64,000 bases of DNA from Acanthacorydalis orientalis (GCA_034766995.1 CM068316.1:19025590-19089589); one strand, 5' to 3'. Numbered from the stretch's first letter, positions 33,489 to 47,459 are shown. Numbers and translations: made by a program. Notes: generated by a model not told the origin, from the sequence alone.

Positions 33489-33922
33489 AATATGTTTGCA
33501 AAAAAATGCAAAAAATTATAAAAATTTCACGAAAAAATCATTTTCTGAAATAAAATTGTCAAAATTTAAGAGCATTTTTCGAAAAAAAAAAACTGCATAA
33601 AATGTTATTTCATCTTTAAATATTTTTTTAAATTAAATGTATTAAATAATTATTCAGGTGAAAAAAAACTACATGGATCGAGCGAGAATCCAAGGTGACA
33701 CCACTGATACTTGATGCTGGTACGCTACCACCTCGCTATCAAGCTAGTTGACAACAGGTAAAAATCTTTTTTTCATAAGCTGATGCGTAAACTGGGGCCT
33801 TTTTTCTTAAAAATGGCTGGATAGTGTGAGCTAGTACGTTACTAAATTAATACCTTTGGGGTACCCTACCACTACACGAAGTTTGGTCCCAATCTCAATT
33901 ACCGAGGGCGTATTCTCACCTT
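33489..33922 (-). repeat. right long inverted repeat
   Basis: Reverse complement counterpart of 3768-4220, beginning immediately where the palindrome's right arm stops (TTTTCCA then AATATGTTTGC). Conserved blocks include GGGGTACCCTACCACTAC and CCGAGGGCGTAT near the outer end. Confidence 0.8.
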
Positions 33923-33954
33923 GTAAGTGTCAAAGATAAATTTATAAAAAAAAT

Positions 33955-34290
33955 CGTGTCTTTTCATTACAATTACGGCACCACCCATCGCGCACATAGT
34001 TTTTTCATGTACATTTTTCGTGCAGGTTATTGTGCACTTGTTCATTTGAGATGCGTCGAGTCTCAGCAAACTCACGCATTTTTACTCGACGGTCTTCCAT
34101 AACAGTACCATGGATTTTTTCGACGATATTTGTTGTGGTGATCTCAACTGGGCGTTCAGAGAGCGTTTCATCTTTAGTGCATATTCGACCACGTTTAAAT
34201 AAATTCATCCAGAAACAAAATGCTCAACGCTGGTGTAGAGTCCCCATGAACATCATCCAACTCCGCTTTAATCTGGGCAGCCGTCCCCTT
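33955..34290 (-). pseudogene. mariner transposase N-terminal fragment
   Basis: The minus strand encodes a decayed mariner DNA-binding region. Reading inwards there is a GDSTPALS-like segment, then FKRGR, then ERPVEITT, VEKIHGTVMEDRRVKMRE, and ISNEQVHNNLHEK, then (after a stop) KNYVRDGW. These match the helix-turn-helix region of mellifera/irritans-type mariners. The catalytic domain is absent and stops interrupt it. It lies just outside the giant element's right end, so it is a separate older insertion or the landing site. Confidence 0.75.
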
Positions 34291-35937
<1,647 letters not shown>

Positions 35938-36297
35938 GTAAATTCAATTAATTCAAATAACAGTTTTTGAATAATAAATCTTTTTTTATAAATCTTATTT
36001 AAATAAATATAAAATTTTAATACAATTAATACACGGCCTTTAAAAAATCATTTTAAAATAAAATGTAAAATTATAGATAGTTAATTATTGATAATACATT
36101 TTATATAAGAATTGTTATTTAATATTTAATAATGAAAATAAGAATCAATTGTTTTATTAATACATTTATTGTTCGCATCCTGCTTGTTTTTAACGGATAA
36201 AGTAATTCAAAAATATGTATCTAAAGGTTAAATAGATCAAAGGAAACAAATCAGTCAAAATAAACAGAATGATTGACTGTTATACTCCCAATGAATG

Positions 36298-36399
<102 letters not shown>

Positions 36400-36836
36400 C
36401 ACACATGCATATTTTGAAAAATTTATGGCTATAACAAATACGTATTTTTTTTTCATTTTGATTACATGCATGAATTAAAACAAAGAAATATTTATCAACA
36501 AAACTACTGTCACTATCAGCTGATGTTTCAGTGTACATTCAAATTCATAAGTAATACGTTTTATTTTAGTGGTTTATTAAATAATAAAGAACTTACTTTT
36601 TAAATTAAAGAAATAATTTAGATCTGTGCTTCAAATTCATTCGTTTCATTGCAATATTTAATTAAAAAATATATAAATTAGTAAAAATTTTCCCTTGACA
36701 TAGTTCAATTTCTTTTTCTGATAGTGTACATCGTGTGACGAAATCAATAGAACATTGCGTTGTAAATACGAGTATTACGTCGTACGTCTTGTAATATTTG
36801 AAGTAAAAAAATTGTAGTATTAACTTCTTAGTTTAA

Positions 36837-38372
<1,536 letters not shown>

Positions 38373-38843
38373 TCAGCTAATTCATTTCGATTTTATTTAC
38401 GGTTGAGTATATGAAATTTTTGATCAAAATTAAATATTTATTTTATATATGACTAATCAAATTGTAATGCAAATATAATTAAATATGTTGTACGTGGTCA
38501 AAAGATTTCAAAAATTATTTCATGGTTTTGGGTAACCAAAAGGTCAACTTTTTTAATTAGCTATTTTTGACAAAATAAAATGCACTTGTAATTGAATTGT
38601 GTGATTAATAATGAGTAATTATTAAAATGAATATGTATACATGTATAAATAAATATATAAGTAATTTAATTTGATCTGTTTAGAATCTATTCATTATAAC
38701 TTTAAATGTAAAAATAAAATTTATATAAAAAATGTGTTATTGTTTTTATTTAAACAATTCCTAAATTTTTATATGAACATAAATATGAAAAATATATTTA
38801 TTAGGTTTGATATTTTAATTTTGAACAATATAGATATCATTTA
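38373..38843. other. 3' flank of GABARAP, no further gene
   Basis: AT-rich sequence containing several AATAAA-type signals (for example near 38574, 38646 and 38713) that could serve as polyadenylation sites for the gene. Nothing else recognised. Confidence 0.5.
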
Positions 38844-38997
38844 TTAACCCTTAACGGTCGACAATTTTTTTTATACTAGTCACCTATAAGATGATAGAAT
38901 ATAAGCCAAATTTATAGAAAACAATAATAATTAAAACAACAAAAACACTTATGAAAATACAAAAGAAAGCAACTGTTGTATATTTTTGAAATAAAAA

Positions 38998-39213
38998 CTA
39001 ATTTCTATAATTGTACCAAGTATGGTACTTGGTAAAACAATCCCCGAGGTGTAGCAATGGATTCCTTGTACATGTTGAAGTTTGTTTACCACCAATTTTT
39101 CTGTCAGAATATACTCGATAATCCTCACTTCCAGAACAAGTAATATGTAACTTTCTACTTTTAATTTTTTTATGAATGCTTATAAGAACTAATTTTTTAA
39201 GGTACATATACAA
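38998..39213 (-). pseudogene. piggyBac transposase C-terminal remnant
   Basis: The fragment ends HLGDCFTKYHT, the typical last Cys-rich ribbon of piggyBac transposases (Cys, then CF..YHT). It is preceded by HITCSGSE and STCTRNPLL, where the preceding Cys pairs lie. The DDD catalytic domain is not present in the window. Confidence 0.7.
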
Positions 39214-39487
39214 AAAAGCGTGAAATAAACTTGCAAATGGTATTAGGTGATATAAGGTTTATTTTGTAAAATTAATTAAATTATTTGAGGTAGACAAATA
39301 CTTTTTTGAGTTACTATCTATTTCTTGCATCATATATCTCGCCTCCATCCCGTCGCGCCTTAGAGAGCAGTCCGTTTGCTGTTTGCGCGGGCAAATGGAA
39401 AATGCCTCGGACGATCCCTCTAAGGTCTCGGTCTAATGACTCCAGTACTGTTTTGGGCGGATGGTCCAGCGTTAGTATATAGAGGAA

Positions 39488-40192
39488 TCAGGGGATGATG
39501 TGCACTGTCGAGAGGTCAAATTTCTGGGCTGGTTTTAGACTAATTCCAGCGACACGCTTCGCACAGACCCTAAGGGCATCTACTGCGCAGCGATTGTCTA
39601 GTCCCTTCCAGGTGCTAAAATCTATCCCCAGGTATTTGATCCTCTCTGTCGCCTCACAGAATCGTACGTCGCGGCCAATTTGCAAATCAGGCTTACGCAC
39701 GTACCACGTCTTCTTGGCGGCCACCACCTCGAATGCAACGCATTTCGGCAATGAGACCTCCATGCCAAGAGCATTTAGGAAGTCGCAAACCATGCCGAGA
39801 AGGCTGTCCGCTTCCGCACTGTCCTTGCCCAGTAAAACAAGGTCGTCGACGAAGGCCAGAAGGGCGACCTTTTCCTCCCTGAGTGGTATCCCAAGTCCAC
39901 TCTCCGCTACTCTCTCCACCAGCGGGTCCATTACCAGGTTAAACAGGAGTGGCGACAGGGGGTCCCCTTGCTTGACGCCTCTATTGACATTCACGTTACA
40001 TATCCCGTCTGAGCACTTGATAGATGTGGTGACGTCCGTGTACGTCTTTCTCACGTATTTGGAGATTTTCTCCGGAACGCCTTTCCTCTCTAATGCGGAC
40101 CTCAGTGCCGAGTGTGGGATCGTGTCGAACGCCTTCGCTATGTCGATCACGATTACCACACACCCTCCCCGTCTCTTTGCTAGACGCAACAC
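39488..40192 (-). pseudogene. R2 reverse transcriptase palm region
   Basis: Continues the R2 reading frame after the first frameshift. Motif A is VIDIAKAFDTIPH, followed by GVKQGDPLSPLLFNLVMDPL (motif B) and AFVDDLVLLG (motif C, the catalytic FVDD), then LGIDFSTWKG. All catalytic Asp residues are visible. Before it, in another frame, GFCSRGSTGSN marks the expected preceding motif, confirming a frameshift and not a deletion. A second frameshift ends this stretch. Confidence 0.88.
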
Positions 40193-40246
40193 TTCGTTTA
40201 AGACAAATACATTCGAGCCTGTACTCCCCCTAGAACAGAACCCCTT

Positions 40247-41899
40247 TTATCTTAGGCATAGGTTGACCTTTCCTCTCAACCTTGCGTCTAGCAGTGCGGA
40301 GAAGACTCGACTAATTATTGAAGAGATAGTAAGAGGTCTCCAATTGCGAGCCTCTGTCGCGTCCCTATCCCCCTTGGGGATTAGGCATGTCCTGTTCTCT
40401 TTCCAGCTTGCTGGGTAGACCTTATGTGCGGCCACCAGGTTGAACAAGACACTTATTATTCGTGGCACTCCGGTTTTTGTGAGTGTACTGGTCACCACCC
40501 TGTCCGGCCCCGGTGCACTATTGCACTTGCGGCTCTTGAGGTGACGCTCGACCTTGTCTTCAGTGAATTCTGGGAAAATCATCTCAGGTGGCGCCGGAGC
40601 GCATCGCCCTGAGGAGAAAAGGTGTTCTACGTTTTCGACGCCGGACGTGCCCCATAGCTCGTTGTATATCGTCCGGACGTCTCTGATGCACGGTACGGTC
40701 GGCCTGTGTAGCAGGATCCTGCCGTTCTCGTCGACCTCTCCCTTGCAGATCTTGTCTGCTAGCTCCTTTGGGGATTTCTTATAGAGCTCTTGGCAGATTG
40801 CGTAACGGAATTGCCTAAATCTGCCCCTGTTACGTACGACCCGTCTACGAGCTCCCCGATCCGTGCCGTTCGCAAGACCCTCGGTATTCACATTGGTGAG
40901 GTTCCTCAGGTCGACATTGACAAACGTGTTGATCAGGTTTTCAGCCCGAAAAACCGAGCCGCTCTCAGAGAGCGAAGCGCATAGAACCCTGAGGGTTTCG
41001 GCGCAGAGTTTGGCATCGAGTTCGCCTTTGTCCTCCTCCTCTAGGCTAGCTCGAGCGGCAGATAGAAATCTGTCCTTCCAGTCGATTTCCGCGCGGTCGG
41101 AATCGGCAAGGCGAACCTCGCTGCTCACCTCCCGCTGGTCCGTGCCAGGTAGTTCGTCGACCTGAGGAAAGAGTGGCCCTCGTGGCGTAACAACCCTCTC
41201 CTCGTCTGCCTGCGAGTTAGCAGGGCCGGAAAGAGACACACGGGCCGCAGGAGGGGTTGCATATTCGGCCTTAAGACATCGTCTTTTGTCCGAAATCTGC
41301 CTAAACGTCTTGCCCTCCAAATACCTTGCAAGCATCACGTTCGGAAACCGCACGTCCGCTACCTCGTGTTCCCTTGCCCTCAACGTGTTGACCTCGTCCT
41401 CCGACCACACGTTAGCTTCGCGGCCTCTCTTCCTTTTTGACGTCGTCGCAGTCGTGGGTGTCGCTGCTCGGTCTTTATTTCTTGTGTCTAGGTGTGCATG
41501 CCGTTCGTGTTGGGCTAGTCCGCGAAGGGTCCCAAACTCCCTGAGGCACTCTCCGCAGAGGAAGTCACCCGCCGCTGGAGCTACAGGTAACCCCCCGCAC
41601 TTCGGATAGTGGCAACAAACAGAATGAAAACTCCCCCTGAACACTCCGTCGCACTTGCGACACCCCCAGACAGGAATGACACCACTGTGCACACTCTGAT
41701 AATGTCTTGCGAGGTCCTTGCGTGAGTGTAGATACACACTTTTCCCTTTCTTTGTGCACTGGTTACACTTGGTAACTCCATTTGTCCAGGGATGCATTAT
41801 TGCATTTGTCTCCCATCCGTCGCATCTTTCTACGACTACTCTCCATTCATTTATATTTGGCGCTTGTGCTGCTGCGCTGACGAACTGTGGTCCTTCCAT
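40247..41899 (-). pseudogene. R2 protein, N-terminal zinc fingers to start of reverse transcriptase
   Basis: A 550-residue open frame. Zinc finger 1 is at residues 45-71 (CNQC...H....H), finger 2 at 80-101 (CRKC ... HYPKC) and finger 3 at 115-136 (CGEC ... H....H). A Myb-like segment follows (VWSEDEVNTLRAREHE ... KTFRQISDKRR). These bind the 28S target in R2 proteins. The reverse transcriptase begins with CNSAPGPDRV and RNWRPLTISSIISRVFSALL. The frame is lost just after the segment LDARLRGKVNLCLR. Three fingers are characteristic of the R2-A group. Confidence 0.88.
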
Positions 41900-42375
41900 T
41901 GCTCTGTGACTAGACGTTCATCTGCAATAAATATGGACAGGTTACCGATCATGTTCGTCTTAGAGTGGTTGCCCAGCCACTCGCTCCTTCGGAGGGAGCT
42001 AGGCTCCCCTTCTAGACGGATTCTGTACATCCCAGGCCAGAGGCACTGACCTGAGGGGGTCTAGTCCGAAAATGGAGCGTGCCTCACACATGCGTTAGAG
42101 GGCAGAGCTCCGCATGTGGCTCAAGCTCCCCCAGTAGCGTATTCTCATACCCATACATCTACCGTAGTGGATGTCGACTCAATTAGCCTCCTCCCGTTGG
42201 CTCTCACTCCAGCTTAGTGAGGTTACCGGCCCCAACGTGCTGCTTGGCAGGCAGCGGACGTGGGAGTGAGGCGCTTGTGGATAGTTCGGAGGGGACACTC
42301 CAATTATCCACTTAGCTAAGCGTCGATGCGTGCGATCCTCTCGAGATTCACCATCTCGAGTCAACCATGCTCTCA

Positions 42376-42376
<1 letters not shown>

Positions 42377-42409
<33 letters not shown>

Positions 42410-42410
42410 T

Positions 42411-42443
<33 letters not shown>

Positions 42444-42492
42444 AAGCACTGGGCAGAAATCACATCGCGTCAACACCCGCTAAACGAAAATA
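42377..42492 (-). rRNA. 28S rRNA gene fragment just upstream of the R2 site
   Basis: On the minus strand the segment contains GACGCGATGTGATTTCTGCC, GTGAAGAAATTCAAGCAAGC, GTAAACGGCGGGAGTAACTA and TGACTCTCTTAA. This is the universally conserved 28S stretch that precedes the R2 cleavage site. It ends exactly at TTAA, the insertion point, and R2 5' sequence follows. A few bases differ from typical insect 28S (for example GCAGG for GCGGG), suggesting it is no longer under rRNA constraint. Only about 115 bp is present, so it is a fragment and not a working gene. Confidence 0.92.
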
Positions 42493-42602
42493 AATTCTTA
42501 TGTAAACAATATTCTATGTATGTCCTCGTAACAGAGCCTTTCGTTTTCTATTGTACAAATGTGATGTACCCACAACAGAGCCTTTTAACCGTTAAGGGTT
42601 AA

Positions 42603-43033
42603 ATAACAAATATATTTAGAATTAAACGTAATCTAATTTTTAAATTTAATTAATGCAACATAATCAAATGCTGTTCATTGTTTTGACAAAAAGAGACTAT
42701 GTAATCTTGATTATATTATACAGACATTTTATGAATATTGTTTGAAGAAGAGATAAATATAATTACTATCACAAAATTCAAATGATAGTTAAAAACACTG
42801 AATGTTAATACTGTGTTATTGATCTATGAGGAAAAAGTCTAAAACAACCAAATTACACAGGGCAATGTGTGTTAAAATACAATTTAATTAGTAATATTAA
42901 TATTTTATTCATGATTAATTAAAAAATGATCCTCAAGGTATTATAAAAAAAATCTAATTTATTAATATTTGATATAAAACATTATAAAAATATACACATA
43001 CAAATTAATTTATATTAACTTACTTATGGTAAA
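42603..43033. other. AT-rich gap between piggyBac element and RFC4
   Basis: Low-complexity AT-rich sequence, with AATTAATTTA runs that lie downstream of the RFC4 stop codon and may hold its 3' untranslated region. No gene seen. Confidence 0.5.
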
Positions 43034-43146
43034 TTATTTTAACTTGCTTGAAGTTATAATACAACAGCCTAAATCCAATAACTGTATATATTCTGAGGCT
43101 CCATCCTGAAGTCTGTAACTGCAGAGCTACAATAAATTGAATTTTG

Positions 43147-43211
<65 letters not shown>

Positions 43212-44458
43212 AATTCAACTTTCAGAGCATTTTATAAATTATCTATAACTGGAAAAATTTGATACAAAAATATTTTTAAAAAATGGAAAAACCTGCACAT
43301 TTTTTATAATTAAATTTTAAAATTAAATACATAAATTTCTATATCTTAATGAAGTGTAAATATATTTCATAAGTTAAAATTTAACATATCCAATATAAGT
43401 TTGAAGAACAATTTCTAAAGTTAAGAACAAATTATTACAAGTCTTGTTTTAAAAAATGGAAAATAAAATTAGTATATTTCAGAAAAAAAGAATTTTGTTG
43501 ATATACTTTTCAAAAAGCAATACTTTACTATGAAAAAATGTTTTGAACCAAATTTCATTAATACTTACTCCTATTTTTTCACAAATTACAGCTTTCTGTT
43601 GTTTATTCATACTTTTAGAAAAAATAATAATTTCATTTAATTGTTCCAATAACTAAAACAAATAGATTAAATTTTATCAATTATTAATTATATAATTATA
43701 ATAGTTGTACAGAATATACATACAATGTGCACATGTTTACAAATAATATAAATCCATACCTGAGAGGCTGCATAAGCTTGTAATATAAATTTTCCCACAA
43801 AACTTTCAAGATCATTATAATTAGCTTGTTTACAAACATCTAGAAATTCTTGTATATACTGATCAGGTATAGTTCCAGTGATTTCTATTATATCATCTTT
43901 ATTAATGGGAACATTTTTTCCTTTAAGACGAGAACAACTTTGAAGGCAAGTGATTGCTCTTCGCATATCACCTCCACTTGTTTCAACTACTTTATTAAGT
44001 GTTTCTTCATCACAAATGACATTTTCTTCTTTGCAAATCATATTCAATCTAAAATAACCATATTTTTTTAAATGACTTATTTAATAATTAATTGCAATTT
44101 TATAACACATATTTTTAAAATTTAATATATTATTTTCATTCATTAGTTTGAGCATACAATTAAAAAGACACACTTAAATGACCACATACCTATCCTTTAT
44201 TTTTTCTTCAGTTAAAGGTTTAAAACGAAATTTACTGCATCTGGATGTTAATGGGGGAATAATTCTGGACACATAATTACAAACTAGACAAAATCTTGTG
44301 TTTTTTGTTTCTTTTTCCATAGTACGTCGTAATGCTGCTTGGGCAGCATGTGTCATTGAATCAGCTTCATCCAATATTATAATTTTAAATGGCGGACAAG
44401 GACTTCCACTTAAATACAAGATGAATTAACAATATAAACAAATTATATACATACATAT

Positions 44459-44513
<55 letters not shown>

Positions 44514-44945
44514 CATATGTATACAAACACTCATTTATAGAGCTGAAAATACATGCTGACTTACTCAGGTCTTCGAGAACTGGTAGAAACTTGAGCAAAT
44601 GTTTTAACTCTATCTCTAATTACTTGAATACCTCTTTCATCAGATGCATTTAATTCTAAAATTCTGAAAATAAATTTAATGAATATTAAACGTATGAAGA
44701 TGATTATATATTATACCTTTCTTTATAAATATCACCAAATAATTGTCGAGATGCAGCTAGAATCGTACTTGTTTTACCAGTACCGGGAGGTCCATAAAAT
44801 AGAAGATTAGGTAAATCAGCACCAGAAAGACATTCTTTTAATACTGAAACTACTTCATTTTGTTCAACAACATCATCTACAAGTCGTGGACGACTACAAT
44901 TTAATATTATGAAATTGGTAAACATTCAGTCAGCATATATGTACG

Positions 44946-45004
<59 letters not shown>

Positions 45005-45221
45005 TATATATACACACACACAAGCATTTTAAATTAAATACGAGCTATATATACATAACTACACAGGCAATTCAACTTAAATATGTGTATAGTATTGGTT
45101 AGAAATATGGATATTATTTAAAACTTAACTATTTTTCAACCCATGGTATTAATTGATTTTTTTTAGTAGGTGCAGACTTCTTTTCCGAAGTACTTTTATT
45201 CCCTTTTAAAAACGCTTGCAT
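43034..45221 (-). CDS. RFC4: replication factor C subunit 4 (clamp-loader ATPase)
   Basis: Seven exons on the minus strand: 45130-45221, 44717-44893, 44565-44663, 44190-44408, 43760-44048, 43569-43652 and 43034-43126. All introns are GT..AG and the joined frame is 350 residues. Known role: subunit of the RFC complex that loads PCNA onto primed DNA. Motifs in order are PWVEKYRPR (RFC box II), [19 protein letters not shown] (Walker A), [10 protein letters not shown] (box IV), [10 protein letters not shown] (Walker B, DEAD), CNYVSRII (sensor 1), SRC (arginine finger), FRFKPL and [12 protein letters not shown] (sensor 2). The C-terminal collar domain follows. SPCPPFKI and the [12 protein letters not shown] region favour RFC4 over RFC2 or RFC5. 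The fifth exon is extended by one open run past its donor, which is intronic. Confidence 0.95.
43151..43205. repeat. (TA)n microsatellite in RFC4 last intron
   Basis: Pure TA repeat about 25 bp from the acceptor of the last RFC4 exon. Confidence 0.9.
44940..45022. repeat. (TA)n/(CA)n microsatellite in RFC4 intron 1
   Basis: TA repeat turning into CACA at its right side, inside the first RFC4 intron. Confidence 0.9.
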
Positions 45222-45479
45222 TTCATATATTAATGATATATAATTTTTATAAATTCCAAATTTTAAATTCTAATTGTACATTAAAATTCTATTTTTTTTA
45301 CGTTAGTGTTGCGCGCCAATTCAATGACAATCGCTATACCATAGATAAAGACTGCACTATACCAACACAAATATTAAAAAACTACTAGAGGCATATGTAC
45401 ATAATCATAGATAAAAGACTCTCTGTACATAATTAAAGATCACACGGTTTTTCATACAGGCTGTTGTCAATGATTAAAA

Positions 45480-46810
45480 TTGTAGTAGCGAACACGGTAT
45501 TGCTTGTTGGTTGAGCTTTTAATAACGATTTCTGCCACTACGCGACATCACACATAAAGAGGGATACATTTCTACCCACGGTCTTACATACAGGTCTGGT
45601 AACGACGGTTTGAAAACGGTATCGCTTGTTGGTCGATCTTTTTAATAAAAATCTCCACTATTATACAACGCCACCCGTAAAGGCATATACTCTTTCCCTT
45701 ATCTCTCACAGCATAGAGTGAATTTTAAATATGTATTAATAAAAAATTGTTAAATGTGTGCAAGGGCGCGATATTTTTGAAATTTAAATTACTTCATTAT
45801 CTTTTAATACTCAACTTTCATAAAAATTCAATTAGTAAAAAACGCTATTAGAATATTTTTTTTTGTAAATAACTAGAATTTTTTGAAATAATTAATTAGA
45901 GTAATTTATAATAATAGCAGAAAGTTATTGAAACGTTTTTCTTAATAATTTTTTATTATGTGTATGTATTTACATTCAAATTAATTTATTTATATTCCAA
46001 TACTCATCTTCAATATAAAATATTACTGAAAAGTTTTTAATAACTTTTTTTAGGACATATTATACAGGATACAAAAAAAAACATGGTGTACGGAATGATT
46101 CATTGTTTGGTTAATTTCACTAATTTAATTTCAAGTAGAAACTCTTTTTTCCGTTTCAAATTTATCTGGTGAGCATATTGCTTGTTATCAAGCATATATA
46201 ATAAACTATAGCGTATGATAAAATTTGTGAAGCATGGTCTTTACATGGAAATGTAAAATGATAAGAAAGAAATTCTCTCAAGGTATTTTCAAATATATTT
46301 TTGCAAGAAGCACATTTAGAAAAACATACTTCAACATGACGAATGAGGTTCAAAAATGTTGAGATACGAGCGCGGTGACAAGTAAGGTATGGTTAAACAA
46401 GCGTGGGTAGAAGTATATCCCTCTACAGATGGAGTCGCGTAGTGACGAAAATCGTTATTAAAAAGTTCGACCAACAAGTGATACCGTTTTCGTCATTGAA
46501 ATTGCTATTCGTTGCCAGATCTGTATATACGACCGTGCTTCTACCTAACCATACCTTATTTGTCACAGCTCTCGTAATAATAGCGTTTTCCACTAATCAG
46601 ATTTTCATGGAAGTATTAAAAAATAATAAAATGTCAGAGTATTAAAAGATGATAAATGTCGCACACTTAACATTTAACTATTTTGTATTGTTAATACATA
46701 TTTAAAATTAGCGCTATACTGATAAAGATAGAAGAGGGAGTGTATCCCTTTATAGGTGGCGTCGCGTTGTGGCGGGAGATTGTTATTAAAAAAATCGACC
46801 GTGATATTCT
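45480..46810. mobile_element. foldback-like element with long inverted arms
   Basis: The left arm (about 45610-45870) and right arm (about 46576-46810) are inverted copies. Shared phrases include AACGC or ACGCGACGCCACC, ATTTTAAATATGTATTAA, TTAAATGT, ATCTTTTAATACTC and AAAACGCTATTA. An 80-bp module with the core CTTGTTGGTCGA, CTTTTTAATAA, CTACGCGAC and GGGATA occurs four times, forward near 45500 and 45620 and inverted near 46410 and 46740. No coding capacity is seen. Exact ends are uncertain. It lies between the divergent 5' side of RFC4 and the 3' side of RpL22. Confidence 0.65.
46365..46576. mobile_element. 212-bp MITE with 31-bp terminal inverted repeats
   Basis: Ends read TACGAGCGCGGTGACAAG.. 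and, inverted, TACGAGAGCTGTGACAAA.., continuing into the shared TAAGGTATGGTTA, with few mismatches over 31 bp. It has no coding capacity. It abuts the right arm of the foldback element and itself contains one inverted copy of that element's 80-bp module, so the two are related. Confidence 0.65.
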
Positions 46811-47457
46811 TATGCACATTTTAATACATAAAATTACATAATTTAAATTTATTTAAGATATAAACATATACAAATACGTATGTATGTTGGTTGGTTATTG
46901 GGATTTTACGGTTCATACATATTAGGACGAATTCCAACGCATCATAAAAATTCATCTGCTGCTAAGATATGTGATCTGCTCCGGTACGGCCCAACCCACC
47001 CCATATTAGTGTGCAATAACCATAAAACATATGAAGCCAAACAGATTTTTTTCATTGCAATGCAATCCATTTTAATAAGCGAGAGCCTTTAGGGTACTTT
47101 GGCAGCTCTAACACCCGAGAGAGTGTTGGTACATATATACATGTACTGAAAAATATATTTAACGTTTTAAGTTAGTAACAGGATTTTTAGACAAAAATTA
47201 TTTCACAAAATATTGACAATGTTTTTAAACTTTTCTGAAGCCTTTTTTTAAACAGGAATATATTTTTATGTATTTTATATGCATGTTCTACATTAACAAA
47301 ATAAATAAAAATAATTTTGTAACTGTCTCAAGTTTTTAGTATATTATTTCTAAGGGAAAATTATTATATTAATTATTAAACATACAGCATTCAATGGATT
47401 TATAAATGTAATAAAACAAAGGTATGCTCAAAAATTATTCATTGTTTTTAATTTACA
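46811..47457. other. intergenic, no gene recognised
   Basis: A short less AT-rich stretch (about 46880-47110) has no recognisable coding match; its open frame of about 70 codons shows no family motif. The rest is AT-rich. Confidence 0.45.
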
Positions 47458-47459
47458 TT

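Larger units (their letters stand above)
3768..33922. mobile_element. giant long-inverted-repeat element carrying a gene array
   Basis: The structure is delimited by two inverted repeats of about 440 bp whose outer ends both read AAGG followed within a few bases by the shared block ATACGCCCTCGG. In between are two truncated repeat units, a BEL/Pao fragment and 20 complete 1320-bp units. I see no transposase, integrase (other than the broken BEL one) or polymerase of its own, so if it moved it depended on an enzyme supplied elsewhere. Flanks show no clear target-site duplication, so the exact ends and the superfamily are unresolved. Mutator-like, foldback and Maverick-like elements all have long inverted repeats, but nothing here selects among them. 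Segmental duplication plus inversion is an alternative origin. Confidence 0.6.
39330..42376 (-). mobile_element. R2 non-LTR retrotransposon, 3'-truncated and frameshifted
   Basis: GC-richer than its surroundings. Reading the minus strand, a 5' untranslated region (42376 down to about 41900) is followed by one reading frame with three zinc fingers, a Myb-like region and reverse transcriptase, broken by frameshifts near 40220 and 39490. After the second break the thumb-like segment (DRDLRGIVRGIFHLP, RRDGGEIYDA) is still readable to about 39330, where similarity ends. The C-terminal CCHC motif and restriction-like endonuclease of R2 are absent. The 5' end abuts 28S sequence exactly at the R2 target. 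Loss of the 3' rather than the 5' end is opposite to normal R2 truncation and argues that this is a broken genomic fragment and not a de novo insertion. Confidence 0.9.
38844..42602 (-). mobile_element. piggyBac-like element containing an R2/28S insert
   Basis: Both ends carry TTAA (38844-38847 and 42599-42602), the piggyBac target duplication, next to inverted CCCTTAACGGT (38848-38858 and 42588-42598). Just inside the left end the minus strand encodes a piggyBac transposase C-terminus. Inside the right end the phrase ACAGAGCCTTT occurs twice (about 42532 and 42574), consistent with subterminal repeats. Most of the transposase gene is missing; its place is taken by the R2 plus 28S segment (about 39330-42492). 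Confidence 0.78.

Noticed and set aside
3768..33922. Proviral polydnavirus segment or Maverick/Polinton
   Set aside because: No viral capsid, protein-primed polymerase, ATPase or integrase gene of such elements is present, and no segment junction motif was recognised.
39495..40418. 307-codon plus-strand frame opposite the R2 reverse transcriptase
   Set aside because: It is antisense to a clear R2 coding frame with reverse transcriptase motifs. GC-rich DNA gives long opposite frames by chance.
44704..44925. RFC4 pieces read as separate short genes with start codons inside introns
   Set aside because: Splice sites join them in frame into one 350-residue RFC4 protein. The apparent starts and ends are intronic read-through.
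46880..47092. 70-codon frame beginning near a GGTTGGTTATTGGG stretch
   Set aside because: No recognisable family and no splice or neighbour support; kept as unannotated intergenic DNA.
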